6,328 bases of DNA. Source: Candidatus Gastranaerophilales bacterium HUM_12. GTDB taxonomy: Bacteria > Cyanobacteriota > Vampirovibrionia > Gastranaerophilales > Gastranaerophilaceae. The notes under the pieces were generated by a model, which ran no database searches, had not been told where the DNA came from, and saw only the letters and a list, made by a program, of their open reading frames with translations. The stretch's first letter is position 1; every line of letters starts with the position of its first letter. Below are positions 1-6,328 of the stretch, one piece after another. The stretch lies in assembly GCA_002102825.1 (NCBI GenBank), contig DABJ01000021.1, positions 55,641 through 61,968 of the forward strand, written 5' to 3'. Both the position numbers and the translations under genes were made by a program.

Positions 1-18
1 AAAGAGAGATATAAATAG

Positions 19-864
19 ATGAATTTAATACAGTCAATTTTAATGGGAATAGTTCAGGGTTTGAGCGAATTTTTGCCGGTATCAAGTTCTGCGCATCTTG
101 TTTTTACATCAAATTTTTATAAAGTGTTTAAAAATATTCCGATTCAAGCTCAATCAAATGAAGAAGTTTTCTTTGATATTATGCTTCATTTAGGAACATT
201 GATAGCTGTATTGATTTATTTTAGAAAAGATATTTGGGAAATTTTAAAAGCATTAATTGTTGCTTGCAAAAATAGAGATTTCTCAGAGCATAAAGCAAAA
301 TTGGCATTGTATATTATTGCAGGTACAGTGATTACAATTGCTTTGGCTTTACCATTCAATGGATTTGCAGAACATTTGGTATTTCACCCTGCATTAGTTG
401 GGGCATTGCTAATTGGTACAGGTGGAGTACTATTTTATAGTGAATATTTATCTAAGAAGTGTTCTGAAAAATCAGAAAGTGTATCTTTGAAACAAGCTAT
501 TTTAATTGGTTTAGCTCAAGGTGTTGCAGTTCTTCCCGGGTTTTCTCGTTCAGGCTGGACAATTGCTACCGGTTTATTTGCTGGTTTAGATAGAGCAACA
601 TCTGCCAGATATTCATTTTTACTAAGTATTCCAATTATTTTGGGTGCTTCTATGGTTTATCCGCTAATAAAAATTGATGTAGCAGAAGCGGTTCAATATA
701 ACTGGTTAGCTATTTCGGTTGGTACAGTTGTGTCTGGTATTATCGGATATTTATGTATAAAATATTTTATGAAATTTATATCAAAATTTTCATTAAATAT
801 ATTTGGCTACTATTGTGTGATAATGGGGTTATTCACACTTGTATTTTTCAATATTTTTAAATAA
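19..864 (+). CDS. uppP: Undecaprenyl-diphosphatase (UppP/BacA family)
   Basis: This integral membrane phosphatase converts undecaprenyl diphosphate to undecaprenyl phosphate, renewing the lipid carrier used for peptidoglycan and other surface polysaccharides; overexpression of the family gives bacitracin resistance. The N-terminal signature is clear: Q13-G-L-S-E17 followed by FLPVSSSAH with His26, matching the (E/Q)xxxE motif and conserved His. The second signature, PGFSRSG, lies at residues 173-179 and includes the catalytic-type Arg177. FDIMLHLGTL (52-61) and the RYSFLLSIP stretch near 197-205 are also typical. Hydrophobic segments throughout suggest about eight membrane spans. The length of 281 residues is close to the 273 of E. 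coli UppP, so the gene looks complete. The ATG follows directly on an in-frame TAG (16-18), so no longer start exists; a GAGAG ribosome site lies at 4-8. It is separated from the next gene by 91 bases and is probably a different transcription unit. The family call is secure. Confidence 0.96.
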   Translation: MNLIQSILMGIVQGLSEFLPVSSSAHLVFTSNFYKVFKNIPIQAQSNEEVFFDIMLHLGTLIAVLIYFRKDIWEILKALIVACKNRDFSEHKAKLALYIIAGTVITIALALPFNGFAEHLVFHPALVGALLIGTGGVLFYSEYLSKKCSEKSESVSLKQAILIGLAQGVAVLPGFSRSGWTIATGLFAGLDRATSARYSFLLSIPIILGASMVYPLIKIDVAEAVQYNWLAISVGTVVSGIIGYLCIKYFMKFISKFSLNIFGYYCVIMGLFTLVFFNIFK

Positions 865-873
865 AAAGTATTG
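849..873 (+). terminator. AT-rich hairpin over the uppP stop, possible weak terminator
   Basis: Bases 849-858 pair with 864-873 over ten positions (one G-U pair, one G-C pair, the rest A-T) around a five-base loop; the uppP stop codon is at 862-864. Only two T follow the stem before an A run, so this is not a textbook intrinsic terminator. It may mark the 3' end of the uppP message or slow its decay, or it may be chance in AT-rich DNA. The rest of the gap to position 955 shows no convincing promoter or RNA gene. Confidence 0.3.
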
Positions 874-946
874 TTAAAAATTGTAAATAAAGAGAAACTT
901 AAATAACAAAAAATAATATTGACAGGTATTCTAATGATAGAAATTT

Positions 947-950
947 GGAG
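947..950 (+). promoter_or_regulatory. Ribosome binding site of the 956 gene
   Basis: GGAG sits five bases before the ATG at 956. The first in-frame stop upstream is TAG at 938-940, with no other start codon between, so this start is fixed. Confidence 0.75.
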
Positions 951-955
951 TTATC

Positions 956-1990
956 ATGATTTTACCAATAAGTAATTTTAGTGAAAAAAAATTTGTTTTC
1001 ACTGCAAACAAAAAAGGAGAAGAAGAATCAATTACGTCTGATACTCTGTTGGAAAATAACTTTTCAACGCGTACCAGAATTGGTCTTGATAAGCTTACCA
1101 AAGCATTTACCGTTTATCCTGCAAAGGGATTGAAAGGGAGCAAAAATTCAAATTTCTATGAATTTTTAACAATGGGTACTGTTCCGTATTTGATTGGTAG
1201 TGCTACATTGATGGCTATATTTAACACTCCGAATAAAAAATTCTCAGCATCTGATAAGGCAGCAGCTAATGCTATTGGTAAAAAGATGGCTTTAGGTGTT
1301 CTTTTGTATGGTATATTTAAATCTGTTTCAAAATCTTTTGTAAATATTCCTGTTAAAACAATTACGGGTGTTGATACTCAATTACCTTATGCAAAAGTTA
1401 ACTATCAGTTGCAAGAAACTCCAGATGATTATAATTTAACAAGTATTGAATATCATAAAGTTGGTGAAAGTGTAGATTTCCCTTATTGGTCATTGTTATA
1501 TGGAGACCCTAAAAAAGGTCAGAAATTGAACTTTAGATTTGATAAAATTGCAAAGAAAAACGGTTTAGGTGAAAACTTGAATGATTCAGACCAAGAAGTT
1601 AAGCCGATGTATAAAGAAGTTTTGGTTAAATCAACATTAGCAAGAAGTTTTTCATCTTTCTTATGGGCTTCAGTCGGTGTTTTGACTGCAATGCAAAAGC
1701 CATGGGATAATTATTTCAATGTCGCAACGATGAAATTCTGGAAACCAAAGGAATTTGTTCATTCTTTAAAAGTTTTTGGTGAAAGTTTTGTCGAAAGTTC
1801 TAAAAATTTATATAATGGTATTGAGGGTTCAAGTTCGTTGTTCAAAAAACATTATGGAAAGGCTTTGTACGGTTTAGCTGCTGCGACTACAATTCTGGGT
1901 GTTGCAAATGCTTGTCATATTACAAATAAACCATCAAAAGTTAAAGGCAGTGATGTTCTTGATAAAAACAAAGAAAGTGTGGTGAGTTAG
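956..1990 (+). CDS. Unrecognised multi-pass membrane protein, first gene of cluster
   Basis: I do not recognise this 344-residue protein as a named family. It has no cleavable signal peptide; the first 65 or so residues are polar and basic. Hydrophobic, probably membrane-embedded segments lie near residues 69-89, 108-128, 229-246 and 302-321, with a polar region of about 100 residues between the second and third and a short basic tail after the fourth (KPSKVK at 325-330). Many of its landmarks recur in the same order in the next gene: KGSxN (60-64), NTPxxK (90-95), K126-x5-P132-x5-GVD-x4-Y145, W178-x-LLYGD, DKIA (196-199), E221-x3-K-x2-L228 and LxKxxY (295-300). The two therefore look like diverged paralogues, this one lacking the large middle domain of its neighbour. 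It ends in TAG with the next ATG touching the stop. The function is unknown; a membrane anchor or scaffold is an inference only. Confidence 0.88.
   Translation: MILPISNFSEKKFVFTANKKGEEESITSDTLLENNFSTRTRIGLDKLTKAFTVYPAKGLKGSKNSNFYEFLTMGTVPYLIGSATLMAIFNTPNKKFSASDKAAANAIGKKMALGVLLYGIFKSVSKSFVNIPVKTITGVDTQLPYAKVNYQLQETPDDYNLTSIEYHKVGESVDFPYWSLLYGDPKKGQKLNFRFDKIAKKNGLGENLNDSDQEVKPMYKEVLVKSTLARSFSSFLWASVGVLTAMQKPWDNYFNVATMKFWKPKEFVHSLKVFGESFVESSKNLYNGIEGSSSLFKKHYGKALYGLAAATTILGVANACHITNKPSKVKGSDVLDKNKESVVS
1981..1986 (+). promoter_or_regulatory. Ribosome binding site inside the upstream gene's last codons
   Basis: GGTGAG overlaps the last Val-Val-Ser codons of the upstream gene and lies four bases before the ATG at 1991. 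GGTGA is complementary to the UCACC part of the 16S rRNA 3' tail, and the short spacing suits that register. It supports ATG 1991 as a true start, and its position implies translation coupled to the upstream gene. Confidence 0.55.
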
Positions 1991-4555
1991 ATGAGAACGA
2001 ATTTAATTCAATCATACATTAATGGAACATCTTTAGTTCAACAATACAATTCAGATAAAGCTGCAAAAGATTTTGATGTAAATAAAGAATTAAATAACAG
2101 AACTTTTATTAAACCTTTGCATAGTAATGGTCATTTGGTTCGAAATAACATCTTTGACATGCCTGCAGAGGTGTTCAAGGATTTGAAATATGATGCGAAA
2201 GCATTTGGACATGCTGTAAAAGGAACTGCAAACGATCATGAACTTGGAAGATTGAATGATTTTGGAATGAAGTTAGGCGGACTTGCAATTGCGACATGCT
2301 TATTTGCCCAAAAACAAACTCCGTTGACTAAAGTAATGGAATTTGTTGGACTTGGTTCATTCTTTGGTGCTATGGATATTTGGCCAAAGTTAGCTATTCA
2401 GTTACCGGCGTATTTAGTTCATGGTGTAAATATCAGACAAAAGTATGAAGATAATTATGGCAGAAAAAAATTATTCTATCAAGATCACCAATTTATTCCT
2501 TGGGATTTATATTCAGATAAAGAAATTGATAAAATTGGTAACAGATTGCATGTTCCAAAAGATATACCAAATAGAAGAGAATTCATTCAAGAAAAGATGC
2601 GCAAAATTGCACTTCAAAATAATACTATGTGGATGTTGACGGCAGGTTTTGCAACTCCTATTATGAGTGCGTTGATTTGTAATGGATTAACTCCAACTCT
2701 AAGTAAGTACTTAGATGGAAAAATGGATAAAATCGCAGATAGAAAGCTTTCAAATTTCTCTAATGAAATTACAAAATTTGATTTCTCTAAACAAGTAGAA
2801 TCTTTGAACGAAGTATTGAATGAAAATAAAGGAAAACCATTAACTCCGGAAATTTTAGATTCAATTCATGCAAAACTTACCGACGGACTTGATTTTGTAA
2901 CATCAACCAGCGTGAGAAAAGATTTAGACGAGATGTTTCCATCTTTTGGAAAATACAATTTTGATGAAGATTCGTTGAAAAATGTTAGAAAAGTTTTAGA
3001 AGAACAAATCGCATCAGTTCCGTTGTCTAAAGAAGAATTAGGGCGAATTATTCCAGATGAAGAATCTATTCTGAACGGATTCAAAGACCGCGGATTACTT
3101 AGAAATGATGTTAAAGATTTTTCTGAACATTCAAAACTTATTCAAAATATGCTTGACGAAAGAATTAATCAATTTGCACAAGCAAATCCTGAGAATATGA
3201 ATGCCAGAAAATTACGTTTTGTGATGAAGCAACTTATTCACTCCGGAGAATATGGAGCGGATTCAAAACTTGCAAATGCATTTAAATTCAAACCTGCTAC
3301 GGTGTTATCAGAATCTTTGATTACCCATTTAAAATCTGTTAATGGTATTTTGAATGATTTTAAAGCTAAGAATTCTGTGTTAGATAGTGTTGCGTACATT
3401 AAAACAGCGCAAGCTCCTGAAACAATTTTGGCTAATCGTTGGAACGATATTACAGGCAGTTTATTAAAAACACTTCAATTCACTCCGGAAGAAATTAATA
3501 AATCAAGAATTGATAGAGAAATCGCCGGAAAAATTTTAAGAAACAAATTTGAAAGCATTGTATCTAATGATGAAACTTATTCAAATGTAGTTGGTGAAAT
3601 TCAATCAAAACTTTCAGAATTGCAAAGTAAAATGGCCACTCTTGAAAAAGCTAAGGAAGATAAGGGCAACTTGTATCAAACTTTAGTTAATTCTACATTT
3701 AATGAAACGGCTGATTCTTTAAGACAATCACGTATGGGGCAAACTGCTGATGCTTTAGTTGGATATTCTGATACTTCTAAAACCTCATTAAAAGATTTAC
3801 AATTATCATTTGTAAATGACAGAATTCGTGGTGTAAAAAGTTCATTCTATCGTTTGTTGAATACTTTGGATATGTACCATAGAGTTTCAAAACTTGAAAA
3901 TGTTCAGAACGTATTAAATCAAGGAATGCCTAGAGAAGTAAAAGAAGAACTTGTTGAATTGTGTAAACAAATTCTAATAGATGGTCATAGTTCAGATTAT
4001 GCTGTGAAATTCTATTCAAGACGTAATCCAGATCGTCAAGCACCATGGGATACAAATTCTCAAGCTTTCAGAGATTACTATTCCCAAATTGAAACTAAAG
4101 CAGGCAAAGTTGTTAATAAATATTTAGGAACTCACCCTGCAACAGATCTTGTTGAACTCTCAAATGACAAAGATTTCTTCGCAAATGCAATGAAATTGAT
4201 GTATGACGGAGATTTGCATTTAGATACATTGAATAAGATTAAAGATTCCGTATTCTTTGAAGATTTCTTAAACTACAGAAAAGCTGTATTGAAATTTTTA
4301 GGCGGAGATAAGTATTTTGCAAAACCTAACCATTTAGTAAATGGTGCAGTTGATTCAACATCTGAACTGAAATTCTTGTTGATGGGTTCAGCTCCTGATG
4401 AAATGTTTACAAAATTGTGCAAACAATCTTATAATAGCAAAGTTTGGTTCAAGATGTTTGGAGCATTAGGTGCCGGTTTGCTTGGTGTGACTGTATTGTC
4501 TCAATTCTTTATCGGAAGAATGAAAGTTCCAAAAGTTCAAAAGGAGAATAAGTAA
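1991..4555 (+). CDS. Unrecognised large membrane-anchored helical protein
   Basis: I cannot assign this 854-residue protein to a known family. Three hydrophobic stretches lie near the N-terminus (about 92-106, 116-146 and 213-231) and one at the C-terminus (about 822-842, Gly/Leu-rich), followed by a short basic tail (KVPKVQK). Between them, residues 240-815 are charged, Lys/Glu/Asn/Leu-rich and mostly helical in appearance, with a likely coiled coil at 531-558. No catalytic motif, nucleotide-binding loop, cysteine cluster or signal peptide is evident. The N-terminal membrane region and C-terminal tail match the 344-residue protein encoded just upstream in motif order and spacing, for example K133-x5-P139-x5-GVN-x4-Y152, which suggests a paralogue with an inserted helical domain. 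The ATG directly follows the upstream TAG in the same frame, and the GH13 gene starts one base after its own TAA. A structural or tethering role with the GH13 protein is inferred from context and is unproven. Confidence 0.88.
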   Translation: MRTNLIQSYINGTSLVQQYNSDKAAKDFDVNKELNNRTFIKPLHSNGHLVRNNIFDMPAEVFKDLKYDAKAFGHAVKGTANDHELGRLNDFGMKLGGLAIATCLFAQKQTPLTKVMEFVGLGSFFGAMDIWPKLAIQLPAYLVHGVNIRQKYEDNYGRKKLFYQDHQFIPWDLYSDKEIDKIGNRLHVPKDIPNRREFIQEKMRKIALQNNTMWMLTAGFATPIMSALICNGLTPTLSKYLDGKMDKIADRKLSNFSNEITKFDFSKQVESLNEVLNENKGKPLTPEILDSIHAKLTDGLDFVTSTSVRKDLDEMFPSFGKYNFDEDSLKNVRKVLEEQIASVPLSKEELGRIIPDEESILNGFKDRGLLRNDVKDFSEHSKLIQNMLDERINQFAQANPENMNARKLRFVMKQLIHSGEYGADSKLANAFKFKPATVLSESLITHLKSVNGILNDFKAKNSVLDSVAYIKTAQAPETILANRWNDITGSLLKTLQFTPEEINKSRIDREIAGKILRNKFESIVSNDETYSNVVGEIQSKLSELQSKMATLEKAKEDKGNLYQTLVNSTFNETADSLRQSRMGQTADALVGYSDTSKTSLKDLQLSFVNDRIRGVKSSFYRLLNTLDMYHRVSKLENVQNVLNQGMPREVKEELVELCKQILIDGHSSDYAVKFYSRRNPDRQAPWDTNSQAFRDYYSQIETKAGKVVNKYLGTHPATDLVELSNDKDFFANAMKLMYDGDLHLDTLNKIKDSVFFEDFLNYRKAVLKFLGGDKYFAKPNHLVNGAVDSTSELKFLLMGSAPDEMFTKLCKQSYNSKVWFKMFGALGAGLLGVTVLSQFFIGRMKVPKVQKENK
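3581..3664 (+). other. Predicted coiled-coil segment in the 854-residue protein
   Basis: Residues 531-558 have a heptad-like spacing of Ile, Leu, Met and Leu (I537, L541, L544, M548, L551) between charged and polar residues, typical of a short coiled coil. It would allow self-association or pairing with a partner. Judged by eye only. Confidence 0.45.
4541..4546 (+). promoter_or_regulatory. Ribosome binding site of the GH13 gene
   Basis: AAGGAG lies within the last codons of the 854-residue gene, ten bases before ATG 4557 and thirteen before a second in-frame ATG at 4560. The first ATG has the better spacing; the choice changes the protein by only one Met. Confidence 0.75.
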
Positions 4556-4556
4556 A

Positions 4557-4781
4557 ATGATGAATGTTTCTAATAATTTGATTGCTCAAAAACTTAATTC
4601 TCTAAATGCTGTTCAACAAAATAATACAGTACAAACTCACTCTCCTGTACAAACAGATAGAACAATGTCTTCATCAAATTTGTTGACAGATTTCTTGAAA
4701 AATCAAGCATTGATAAATTCCCCAGTTATAAATAAAACAAATGCCGTACAAAATACTGAACAAGTAAAACCTTACAAAAAT
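4557..4781 (+). other. Low-complexity N-terminal leader of the GH13 protein
   Basis: Residues 1-75 precede the catalytic domain and are rich in Asn, Gln, Ser and Thr. The start (residues 5-21) could form a short amphipathic helix with Leu8, Ile9, Leu13, Leu16 and Val19. A VQT triplet recurs at a six-residue interval (25-27 and 31-33), mirrored in the DNA by GTACAAAC at 4629-4636 and 4647-4654, and a related NAVQ appears at 17-20 and 62-65. The layout suggests a short binding peptide plus a disordered linker; that role is an inference. Confidence 0.5.
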
Positions 4782-6299
4782 GATTTGCGAACATTATTTA
4801 CAACAAACAGTGCCAAGATTTTAGCAATTGTTCCCAGAATTTTTAATGCAAAAGATTTGAACGGTAATGAATACATTGATAATAATGAGCAACATGGAAC
4901 ATTTCTTAATGCGATTGATAGATTAGATGAAGTTAAAGCTGAGGGATTTAATACATTACATGTTCTTCCAATCAATCCCCCTGGGAAAAGCAATGCAATG
5001 GGGACAGCAGGTTCTGTATATGCACCGGCTGATATGCTAAAAATTGACCCGATGTTAATTGATAAAAATGACCCACGCTCAGATATAGAGCAATTTAAAG
5101 CATTTGTTGATGCATGCCACGATAGAGGTATTAGAGTAATGGTTGATATGCCAAGTTGCGCATCTTATGACCTTTATAATGATAGACCTGATTTGATGGC
5201 TCACGAACGTAACGGATTAGCTAAAACTCCTCAAGGCTGGTTTGATATCAGAATGTTTCAACCTTGGGAAGATGAAGGAAAAAGAACTTTGAATCCAAAG
5301 CTTCTTGAATATCATAGAAAGTTCGTTGATATGTTGATTGATGCGGGTGTTGATGGGATTAGAGCAGACGTTGCAAGAGCTAAGCCTGTAGAATTTTGGG
5401 ATATTTTAATTCCATATTCAAGAAAAAGAAATCCTGAGTTTGCTTGGCTTGCAGAATCTTATACTTATGAAGATGCTTCTCCTCAAGCAAATATGCCTTA
5501 TGATAGACCTGAGGATTCTTTAAGAGCAGGTTTTGATGCTTATTATGGTCAATACCATATCTTCCATGAGTGGAATACTGCAAAAGAACTTAATGACTAT
5601 GTGATTGATAACTTGAACATGTCATATCGTGTTGAAAGAGGTAAATCTTTGATTGGCTCTTTTGCAACTCATGATGATATGTCACCTATGTTCAATGGCG
5701 GTGCAACTTATTGTAATTTGGTTTCTGGCTTGGAAGTAACCTTGCCGATGATGAATCCATACTTTGTTGATGGTTTCCAATCAGGTGATTATTACAATTA
5801 TTCCTACAAAGATAAATATTCTACAGAAACTCGTACTGACAACCACGAAATGACTGTTCATAACGGGAAACTTGATATCTTTAATCTCTCAAGAAAACCT
5901 GGAGGTAATGAGCCTGAAATCGGTAAATTTATGACTGCGTGTTTGAATTTTAGAGATAAGTACGGTGAAGTTTTGAAACGTGGCTCTTATATCGTTTTAG
6001 ACAAGAAAAAGGATCCGCAAGATAAGGTTATTGCATTCGCTCGTCATCGACACGGAAAAACTTTACTTGTAATTGCGAATAAAAATGTTGATCGTCATAC
6101 TGCGTGCAAAGTTGAAGTTCCTACATTAAAATCAAATCAAAAATTAGAAAACTTACTACCATCTTATGGAGAAGAAAGTAAATTCCAAGTTTCACAAGGT
6201 GAAATAGCCGTAGATTTAGGTCCGGGTAGAATTCACGTATTTGAAATTGATACTCCATATATCGAATCTTATACAAAGAAAGTTTACAAACAACATTAA
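4557..6299 (+). CDS. GH13 (alpha-amylase superfamily) protein, GlgE-like features
   Basis: This 580-residue protein carries a GH13 (beta/alpha)8 domain from about residue 85 to 435 and a C-terminal beta domain to about 565. Enzymes of this clan cleave or transfer alpha-glucosidic bonds. Visible motifs are the first-strand loop DLNGNEYIDNNE (100-111), like the known GH13 calcium loop; region I VMVDMPSC with Asp197; region II GIRAD with the nucleophile Asp271; region III LAES with the acid/base Glu300; and region IV ATHDD with His372 and Asp373. The triad is intact, so activity is likely. Region I lacks the usual Asn-His. That feature, the KPVEFW stretch after the nucleophile and a WNTAKEL segment (339-345) recall GlgE maltosyltransferases, but the protein is shorter than typical GlgE and keeps a His-Asp in region IV. 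Substrate and reaction are therefore open. The first 75 residues are Asn/Gln/Ser/Thr-rich with no signal peptide, suggesting a cytoplasmic enzyme on a flexible leader. It is the last gene of the cluster seen here. Confidence 0.92.
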   Translation: MMNVSNNLIAQKLNSLNAVQQNNTVQTHSPVQTDRTMSSSNLLTDFLKNQALINSPVINKTNAVQNTEQVKPYKNDLRTLFTTNSAKILAIVPRIFNAKDLNGNEYIDNNEQHGTFLNAIDRLDEVKAEGFNTLHVLPINPPGKSNAMGTAGSVYAPADMLKIDPMLIDKNDPRSDIEQFKAFVDACHDRGIRVMVDMPSCASYDLYNDRPDLMAHERNGLAKTPQGWFDIRMFQPWEDEGKRTLNPKLLEYHRKFVDMLIDAGVDGIRADVARAKPVEFWDILIPYSRKRNPEFAWLAESYTYEDASPQANMPYDRPEDSLRAGFDAYYGQYHIFHEWNTAKELNDYVIDNLNMSYRVERGKSLIGSFATHDDMSPMFNGGATYCNLVSGLEVTLPMMNPYFVDGFQSGDYYNYSYKDKYSTETRTDNHEMTVHNGKLDIFNLSRKPGGNEPEIGKFMTACLNFRDKYGEVLKRGSYIVLDKKKDPQDKVIAFARHRHGKTLLVIANKNVDRHTACKVEVPTLKSNQKLENLLPSYGEESKFQVSQGEIAVDLGPGRIHVFEIDTPYIESYTKKVYKQH

Positions 6300-6328
6300 A
6301 CTAAATATACAAAATATCATTAAGAGAG

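Noticed and set aside
919..924. Perfect TTGACA, a possible -35 box for the three-gene cluster
   Set aside because: At the expected 16-18 base spacing there is no -10-like hexamer, and the site would put the transcript start on or after the ribosome site and ATG at 956. The true promoter could lie in the 865-918 region, but I cannot point to one.
934..957. Inverted repeat ATGATA / TATCAT around the ribosome site, overlapping the ATG at 956
   Set aside because: Six pairs, five of them A-T, with a 12-base loop is too weak to form a convincing RNA switch and is expected by chance in this composition.
2445..2639. Short + strand open frame overlapping the 854-residue gene, and minus-strand frames at 2866-3084, 4772-4993 and 5380-5583
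   Set aside because: All lie wholly inside well-supported genes in other frames, and their translations show no domain or coherent composition.
1991..4555. The TAG between the first two cluster genes as a nonsense mutation splitting one ancestral gene
   Set aside because: Each side has its own membrane segments and the two sides resemble each other, which fits tandem duplication; a ribosome site precedes the second ATG. Neither product looks truncated.
6300..6328. Possible terminator or next-gene ribosome site at the end of the window
   Set aside because: Only four-base A-T pairings are possible and no T run follows. The final GAGAG could be a ribosome site, but no start codon is visible.
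1..6328. tRNA, rRNA, CRISPR array, insertion sequence or phage signatures
   Set aside because: No repeat-spacer pattern, transposase motif, terminal inverted repeats or structured RNA was seen, and the genes have uniform base composition.

Overview
The window is an AT-rich bacterial segment with tightly packed genes, all on the + strand and using the standard code (TGG for Trp; TAA and TAG stops). It holds one recognisable housekeeping gene, uppP, followed after a short gap by a compact three-gene cluster. The base composition, Asn/Lys-rich proteins and the pairing of large unrecognised proteins with a glucan enzyme would fit a host-associated Gram-negative lineage such as Gastranaerophilales (Melainabacteria/Vampirovibrionia). 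That assignment is an impression from style, not from a marker gene, and is held at low confidence.

Layout. Positions 19-864 encode undecaprenyl-diphosphatase (UppP), a membrane enzyme that recycles the lipid carrier for cell-wall synthesis; its ATG directly abuts an in-frame TAG that may end a gene outside the window. A 91-base gap follows, with an AT-rich hairpin over the uppP stop. Then come three genes with almost no space between them: a 344-residue predicted membrane protein (956-1990), an 854-residue predicted membrane protein with a long helical middle (1991-4555), and a 580-residue GH13 (alpha-amylase superfamily) protein (4557-6299). The gaps are 0 and 1 base, so the three are very likely co-transcribed and translationally coupled. 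The last 29 bases hold no recognisable feature.

Main observations. The two unrecognised membrane proteins appear to be diverged paralogues. A series of short motifs runs in the same order through both, and the larger one looks like the smaller one with roughly 570 mostly helical residues inserted before the last membrane segment. The GH13 protein keeps the Asp/Glu/Asp catalytic triad but has lost the usual Asn-His of conserved region I, and in several places resembles the GlgE maltosyltransferase branch. It has no signal peptide and begins with a short, possibly amphipathic segment that resembles the N-terminus of the 854-residue protein, followed by a disordered linker. A working inference is a membrane-associated module that positions an intracellular alpha-glucan enzyme. 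Nothing in the sequence proves that function.
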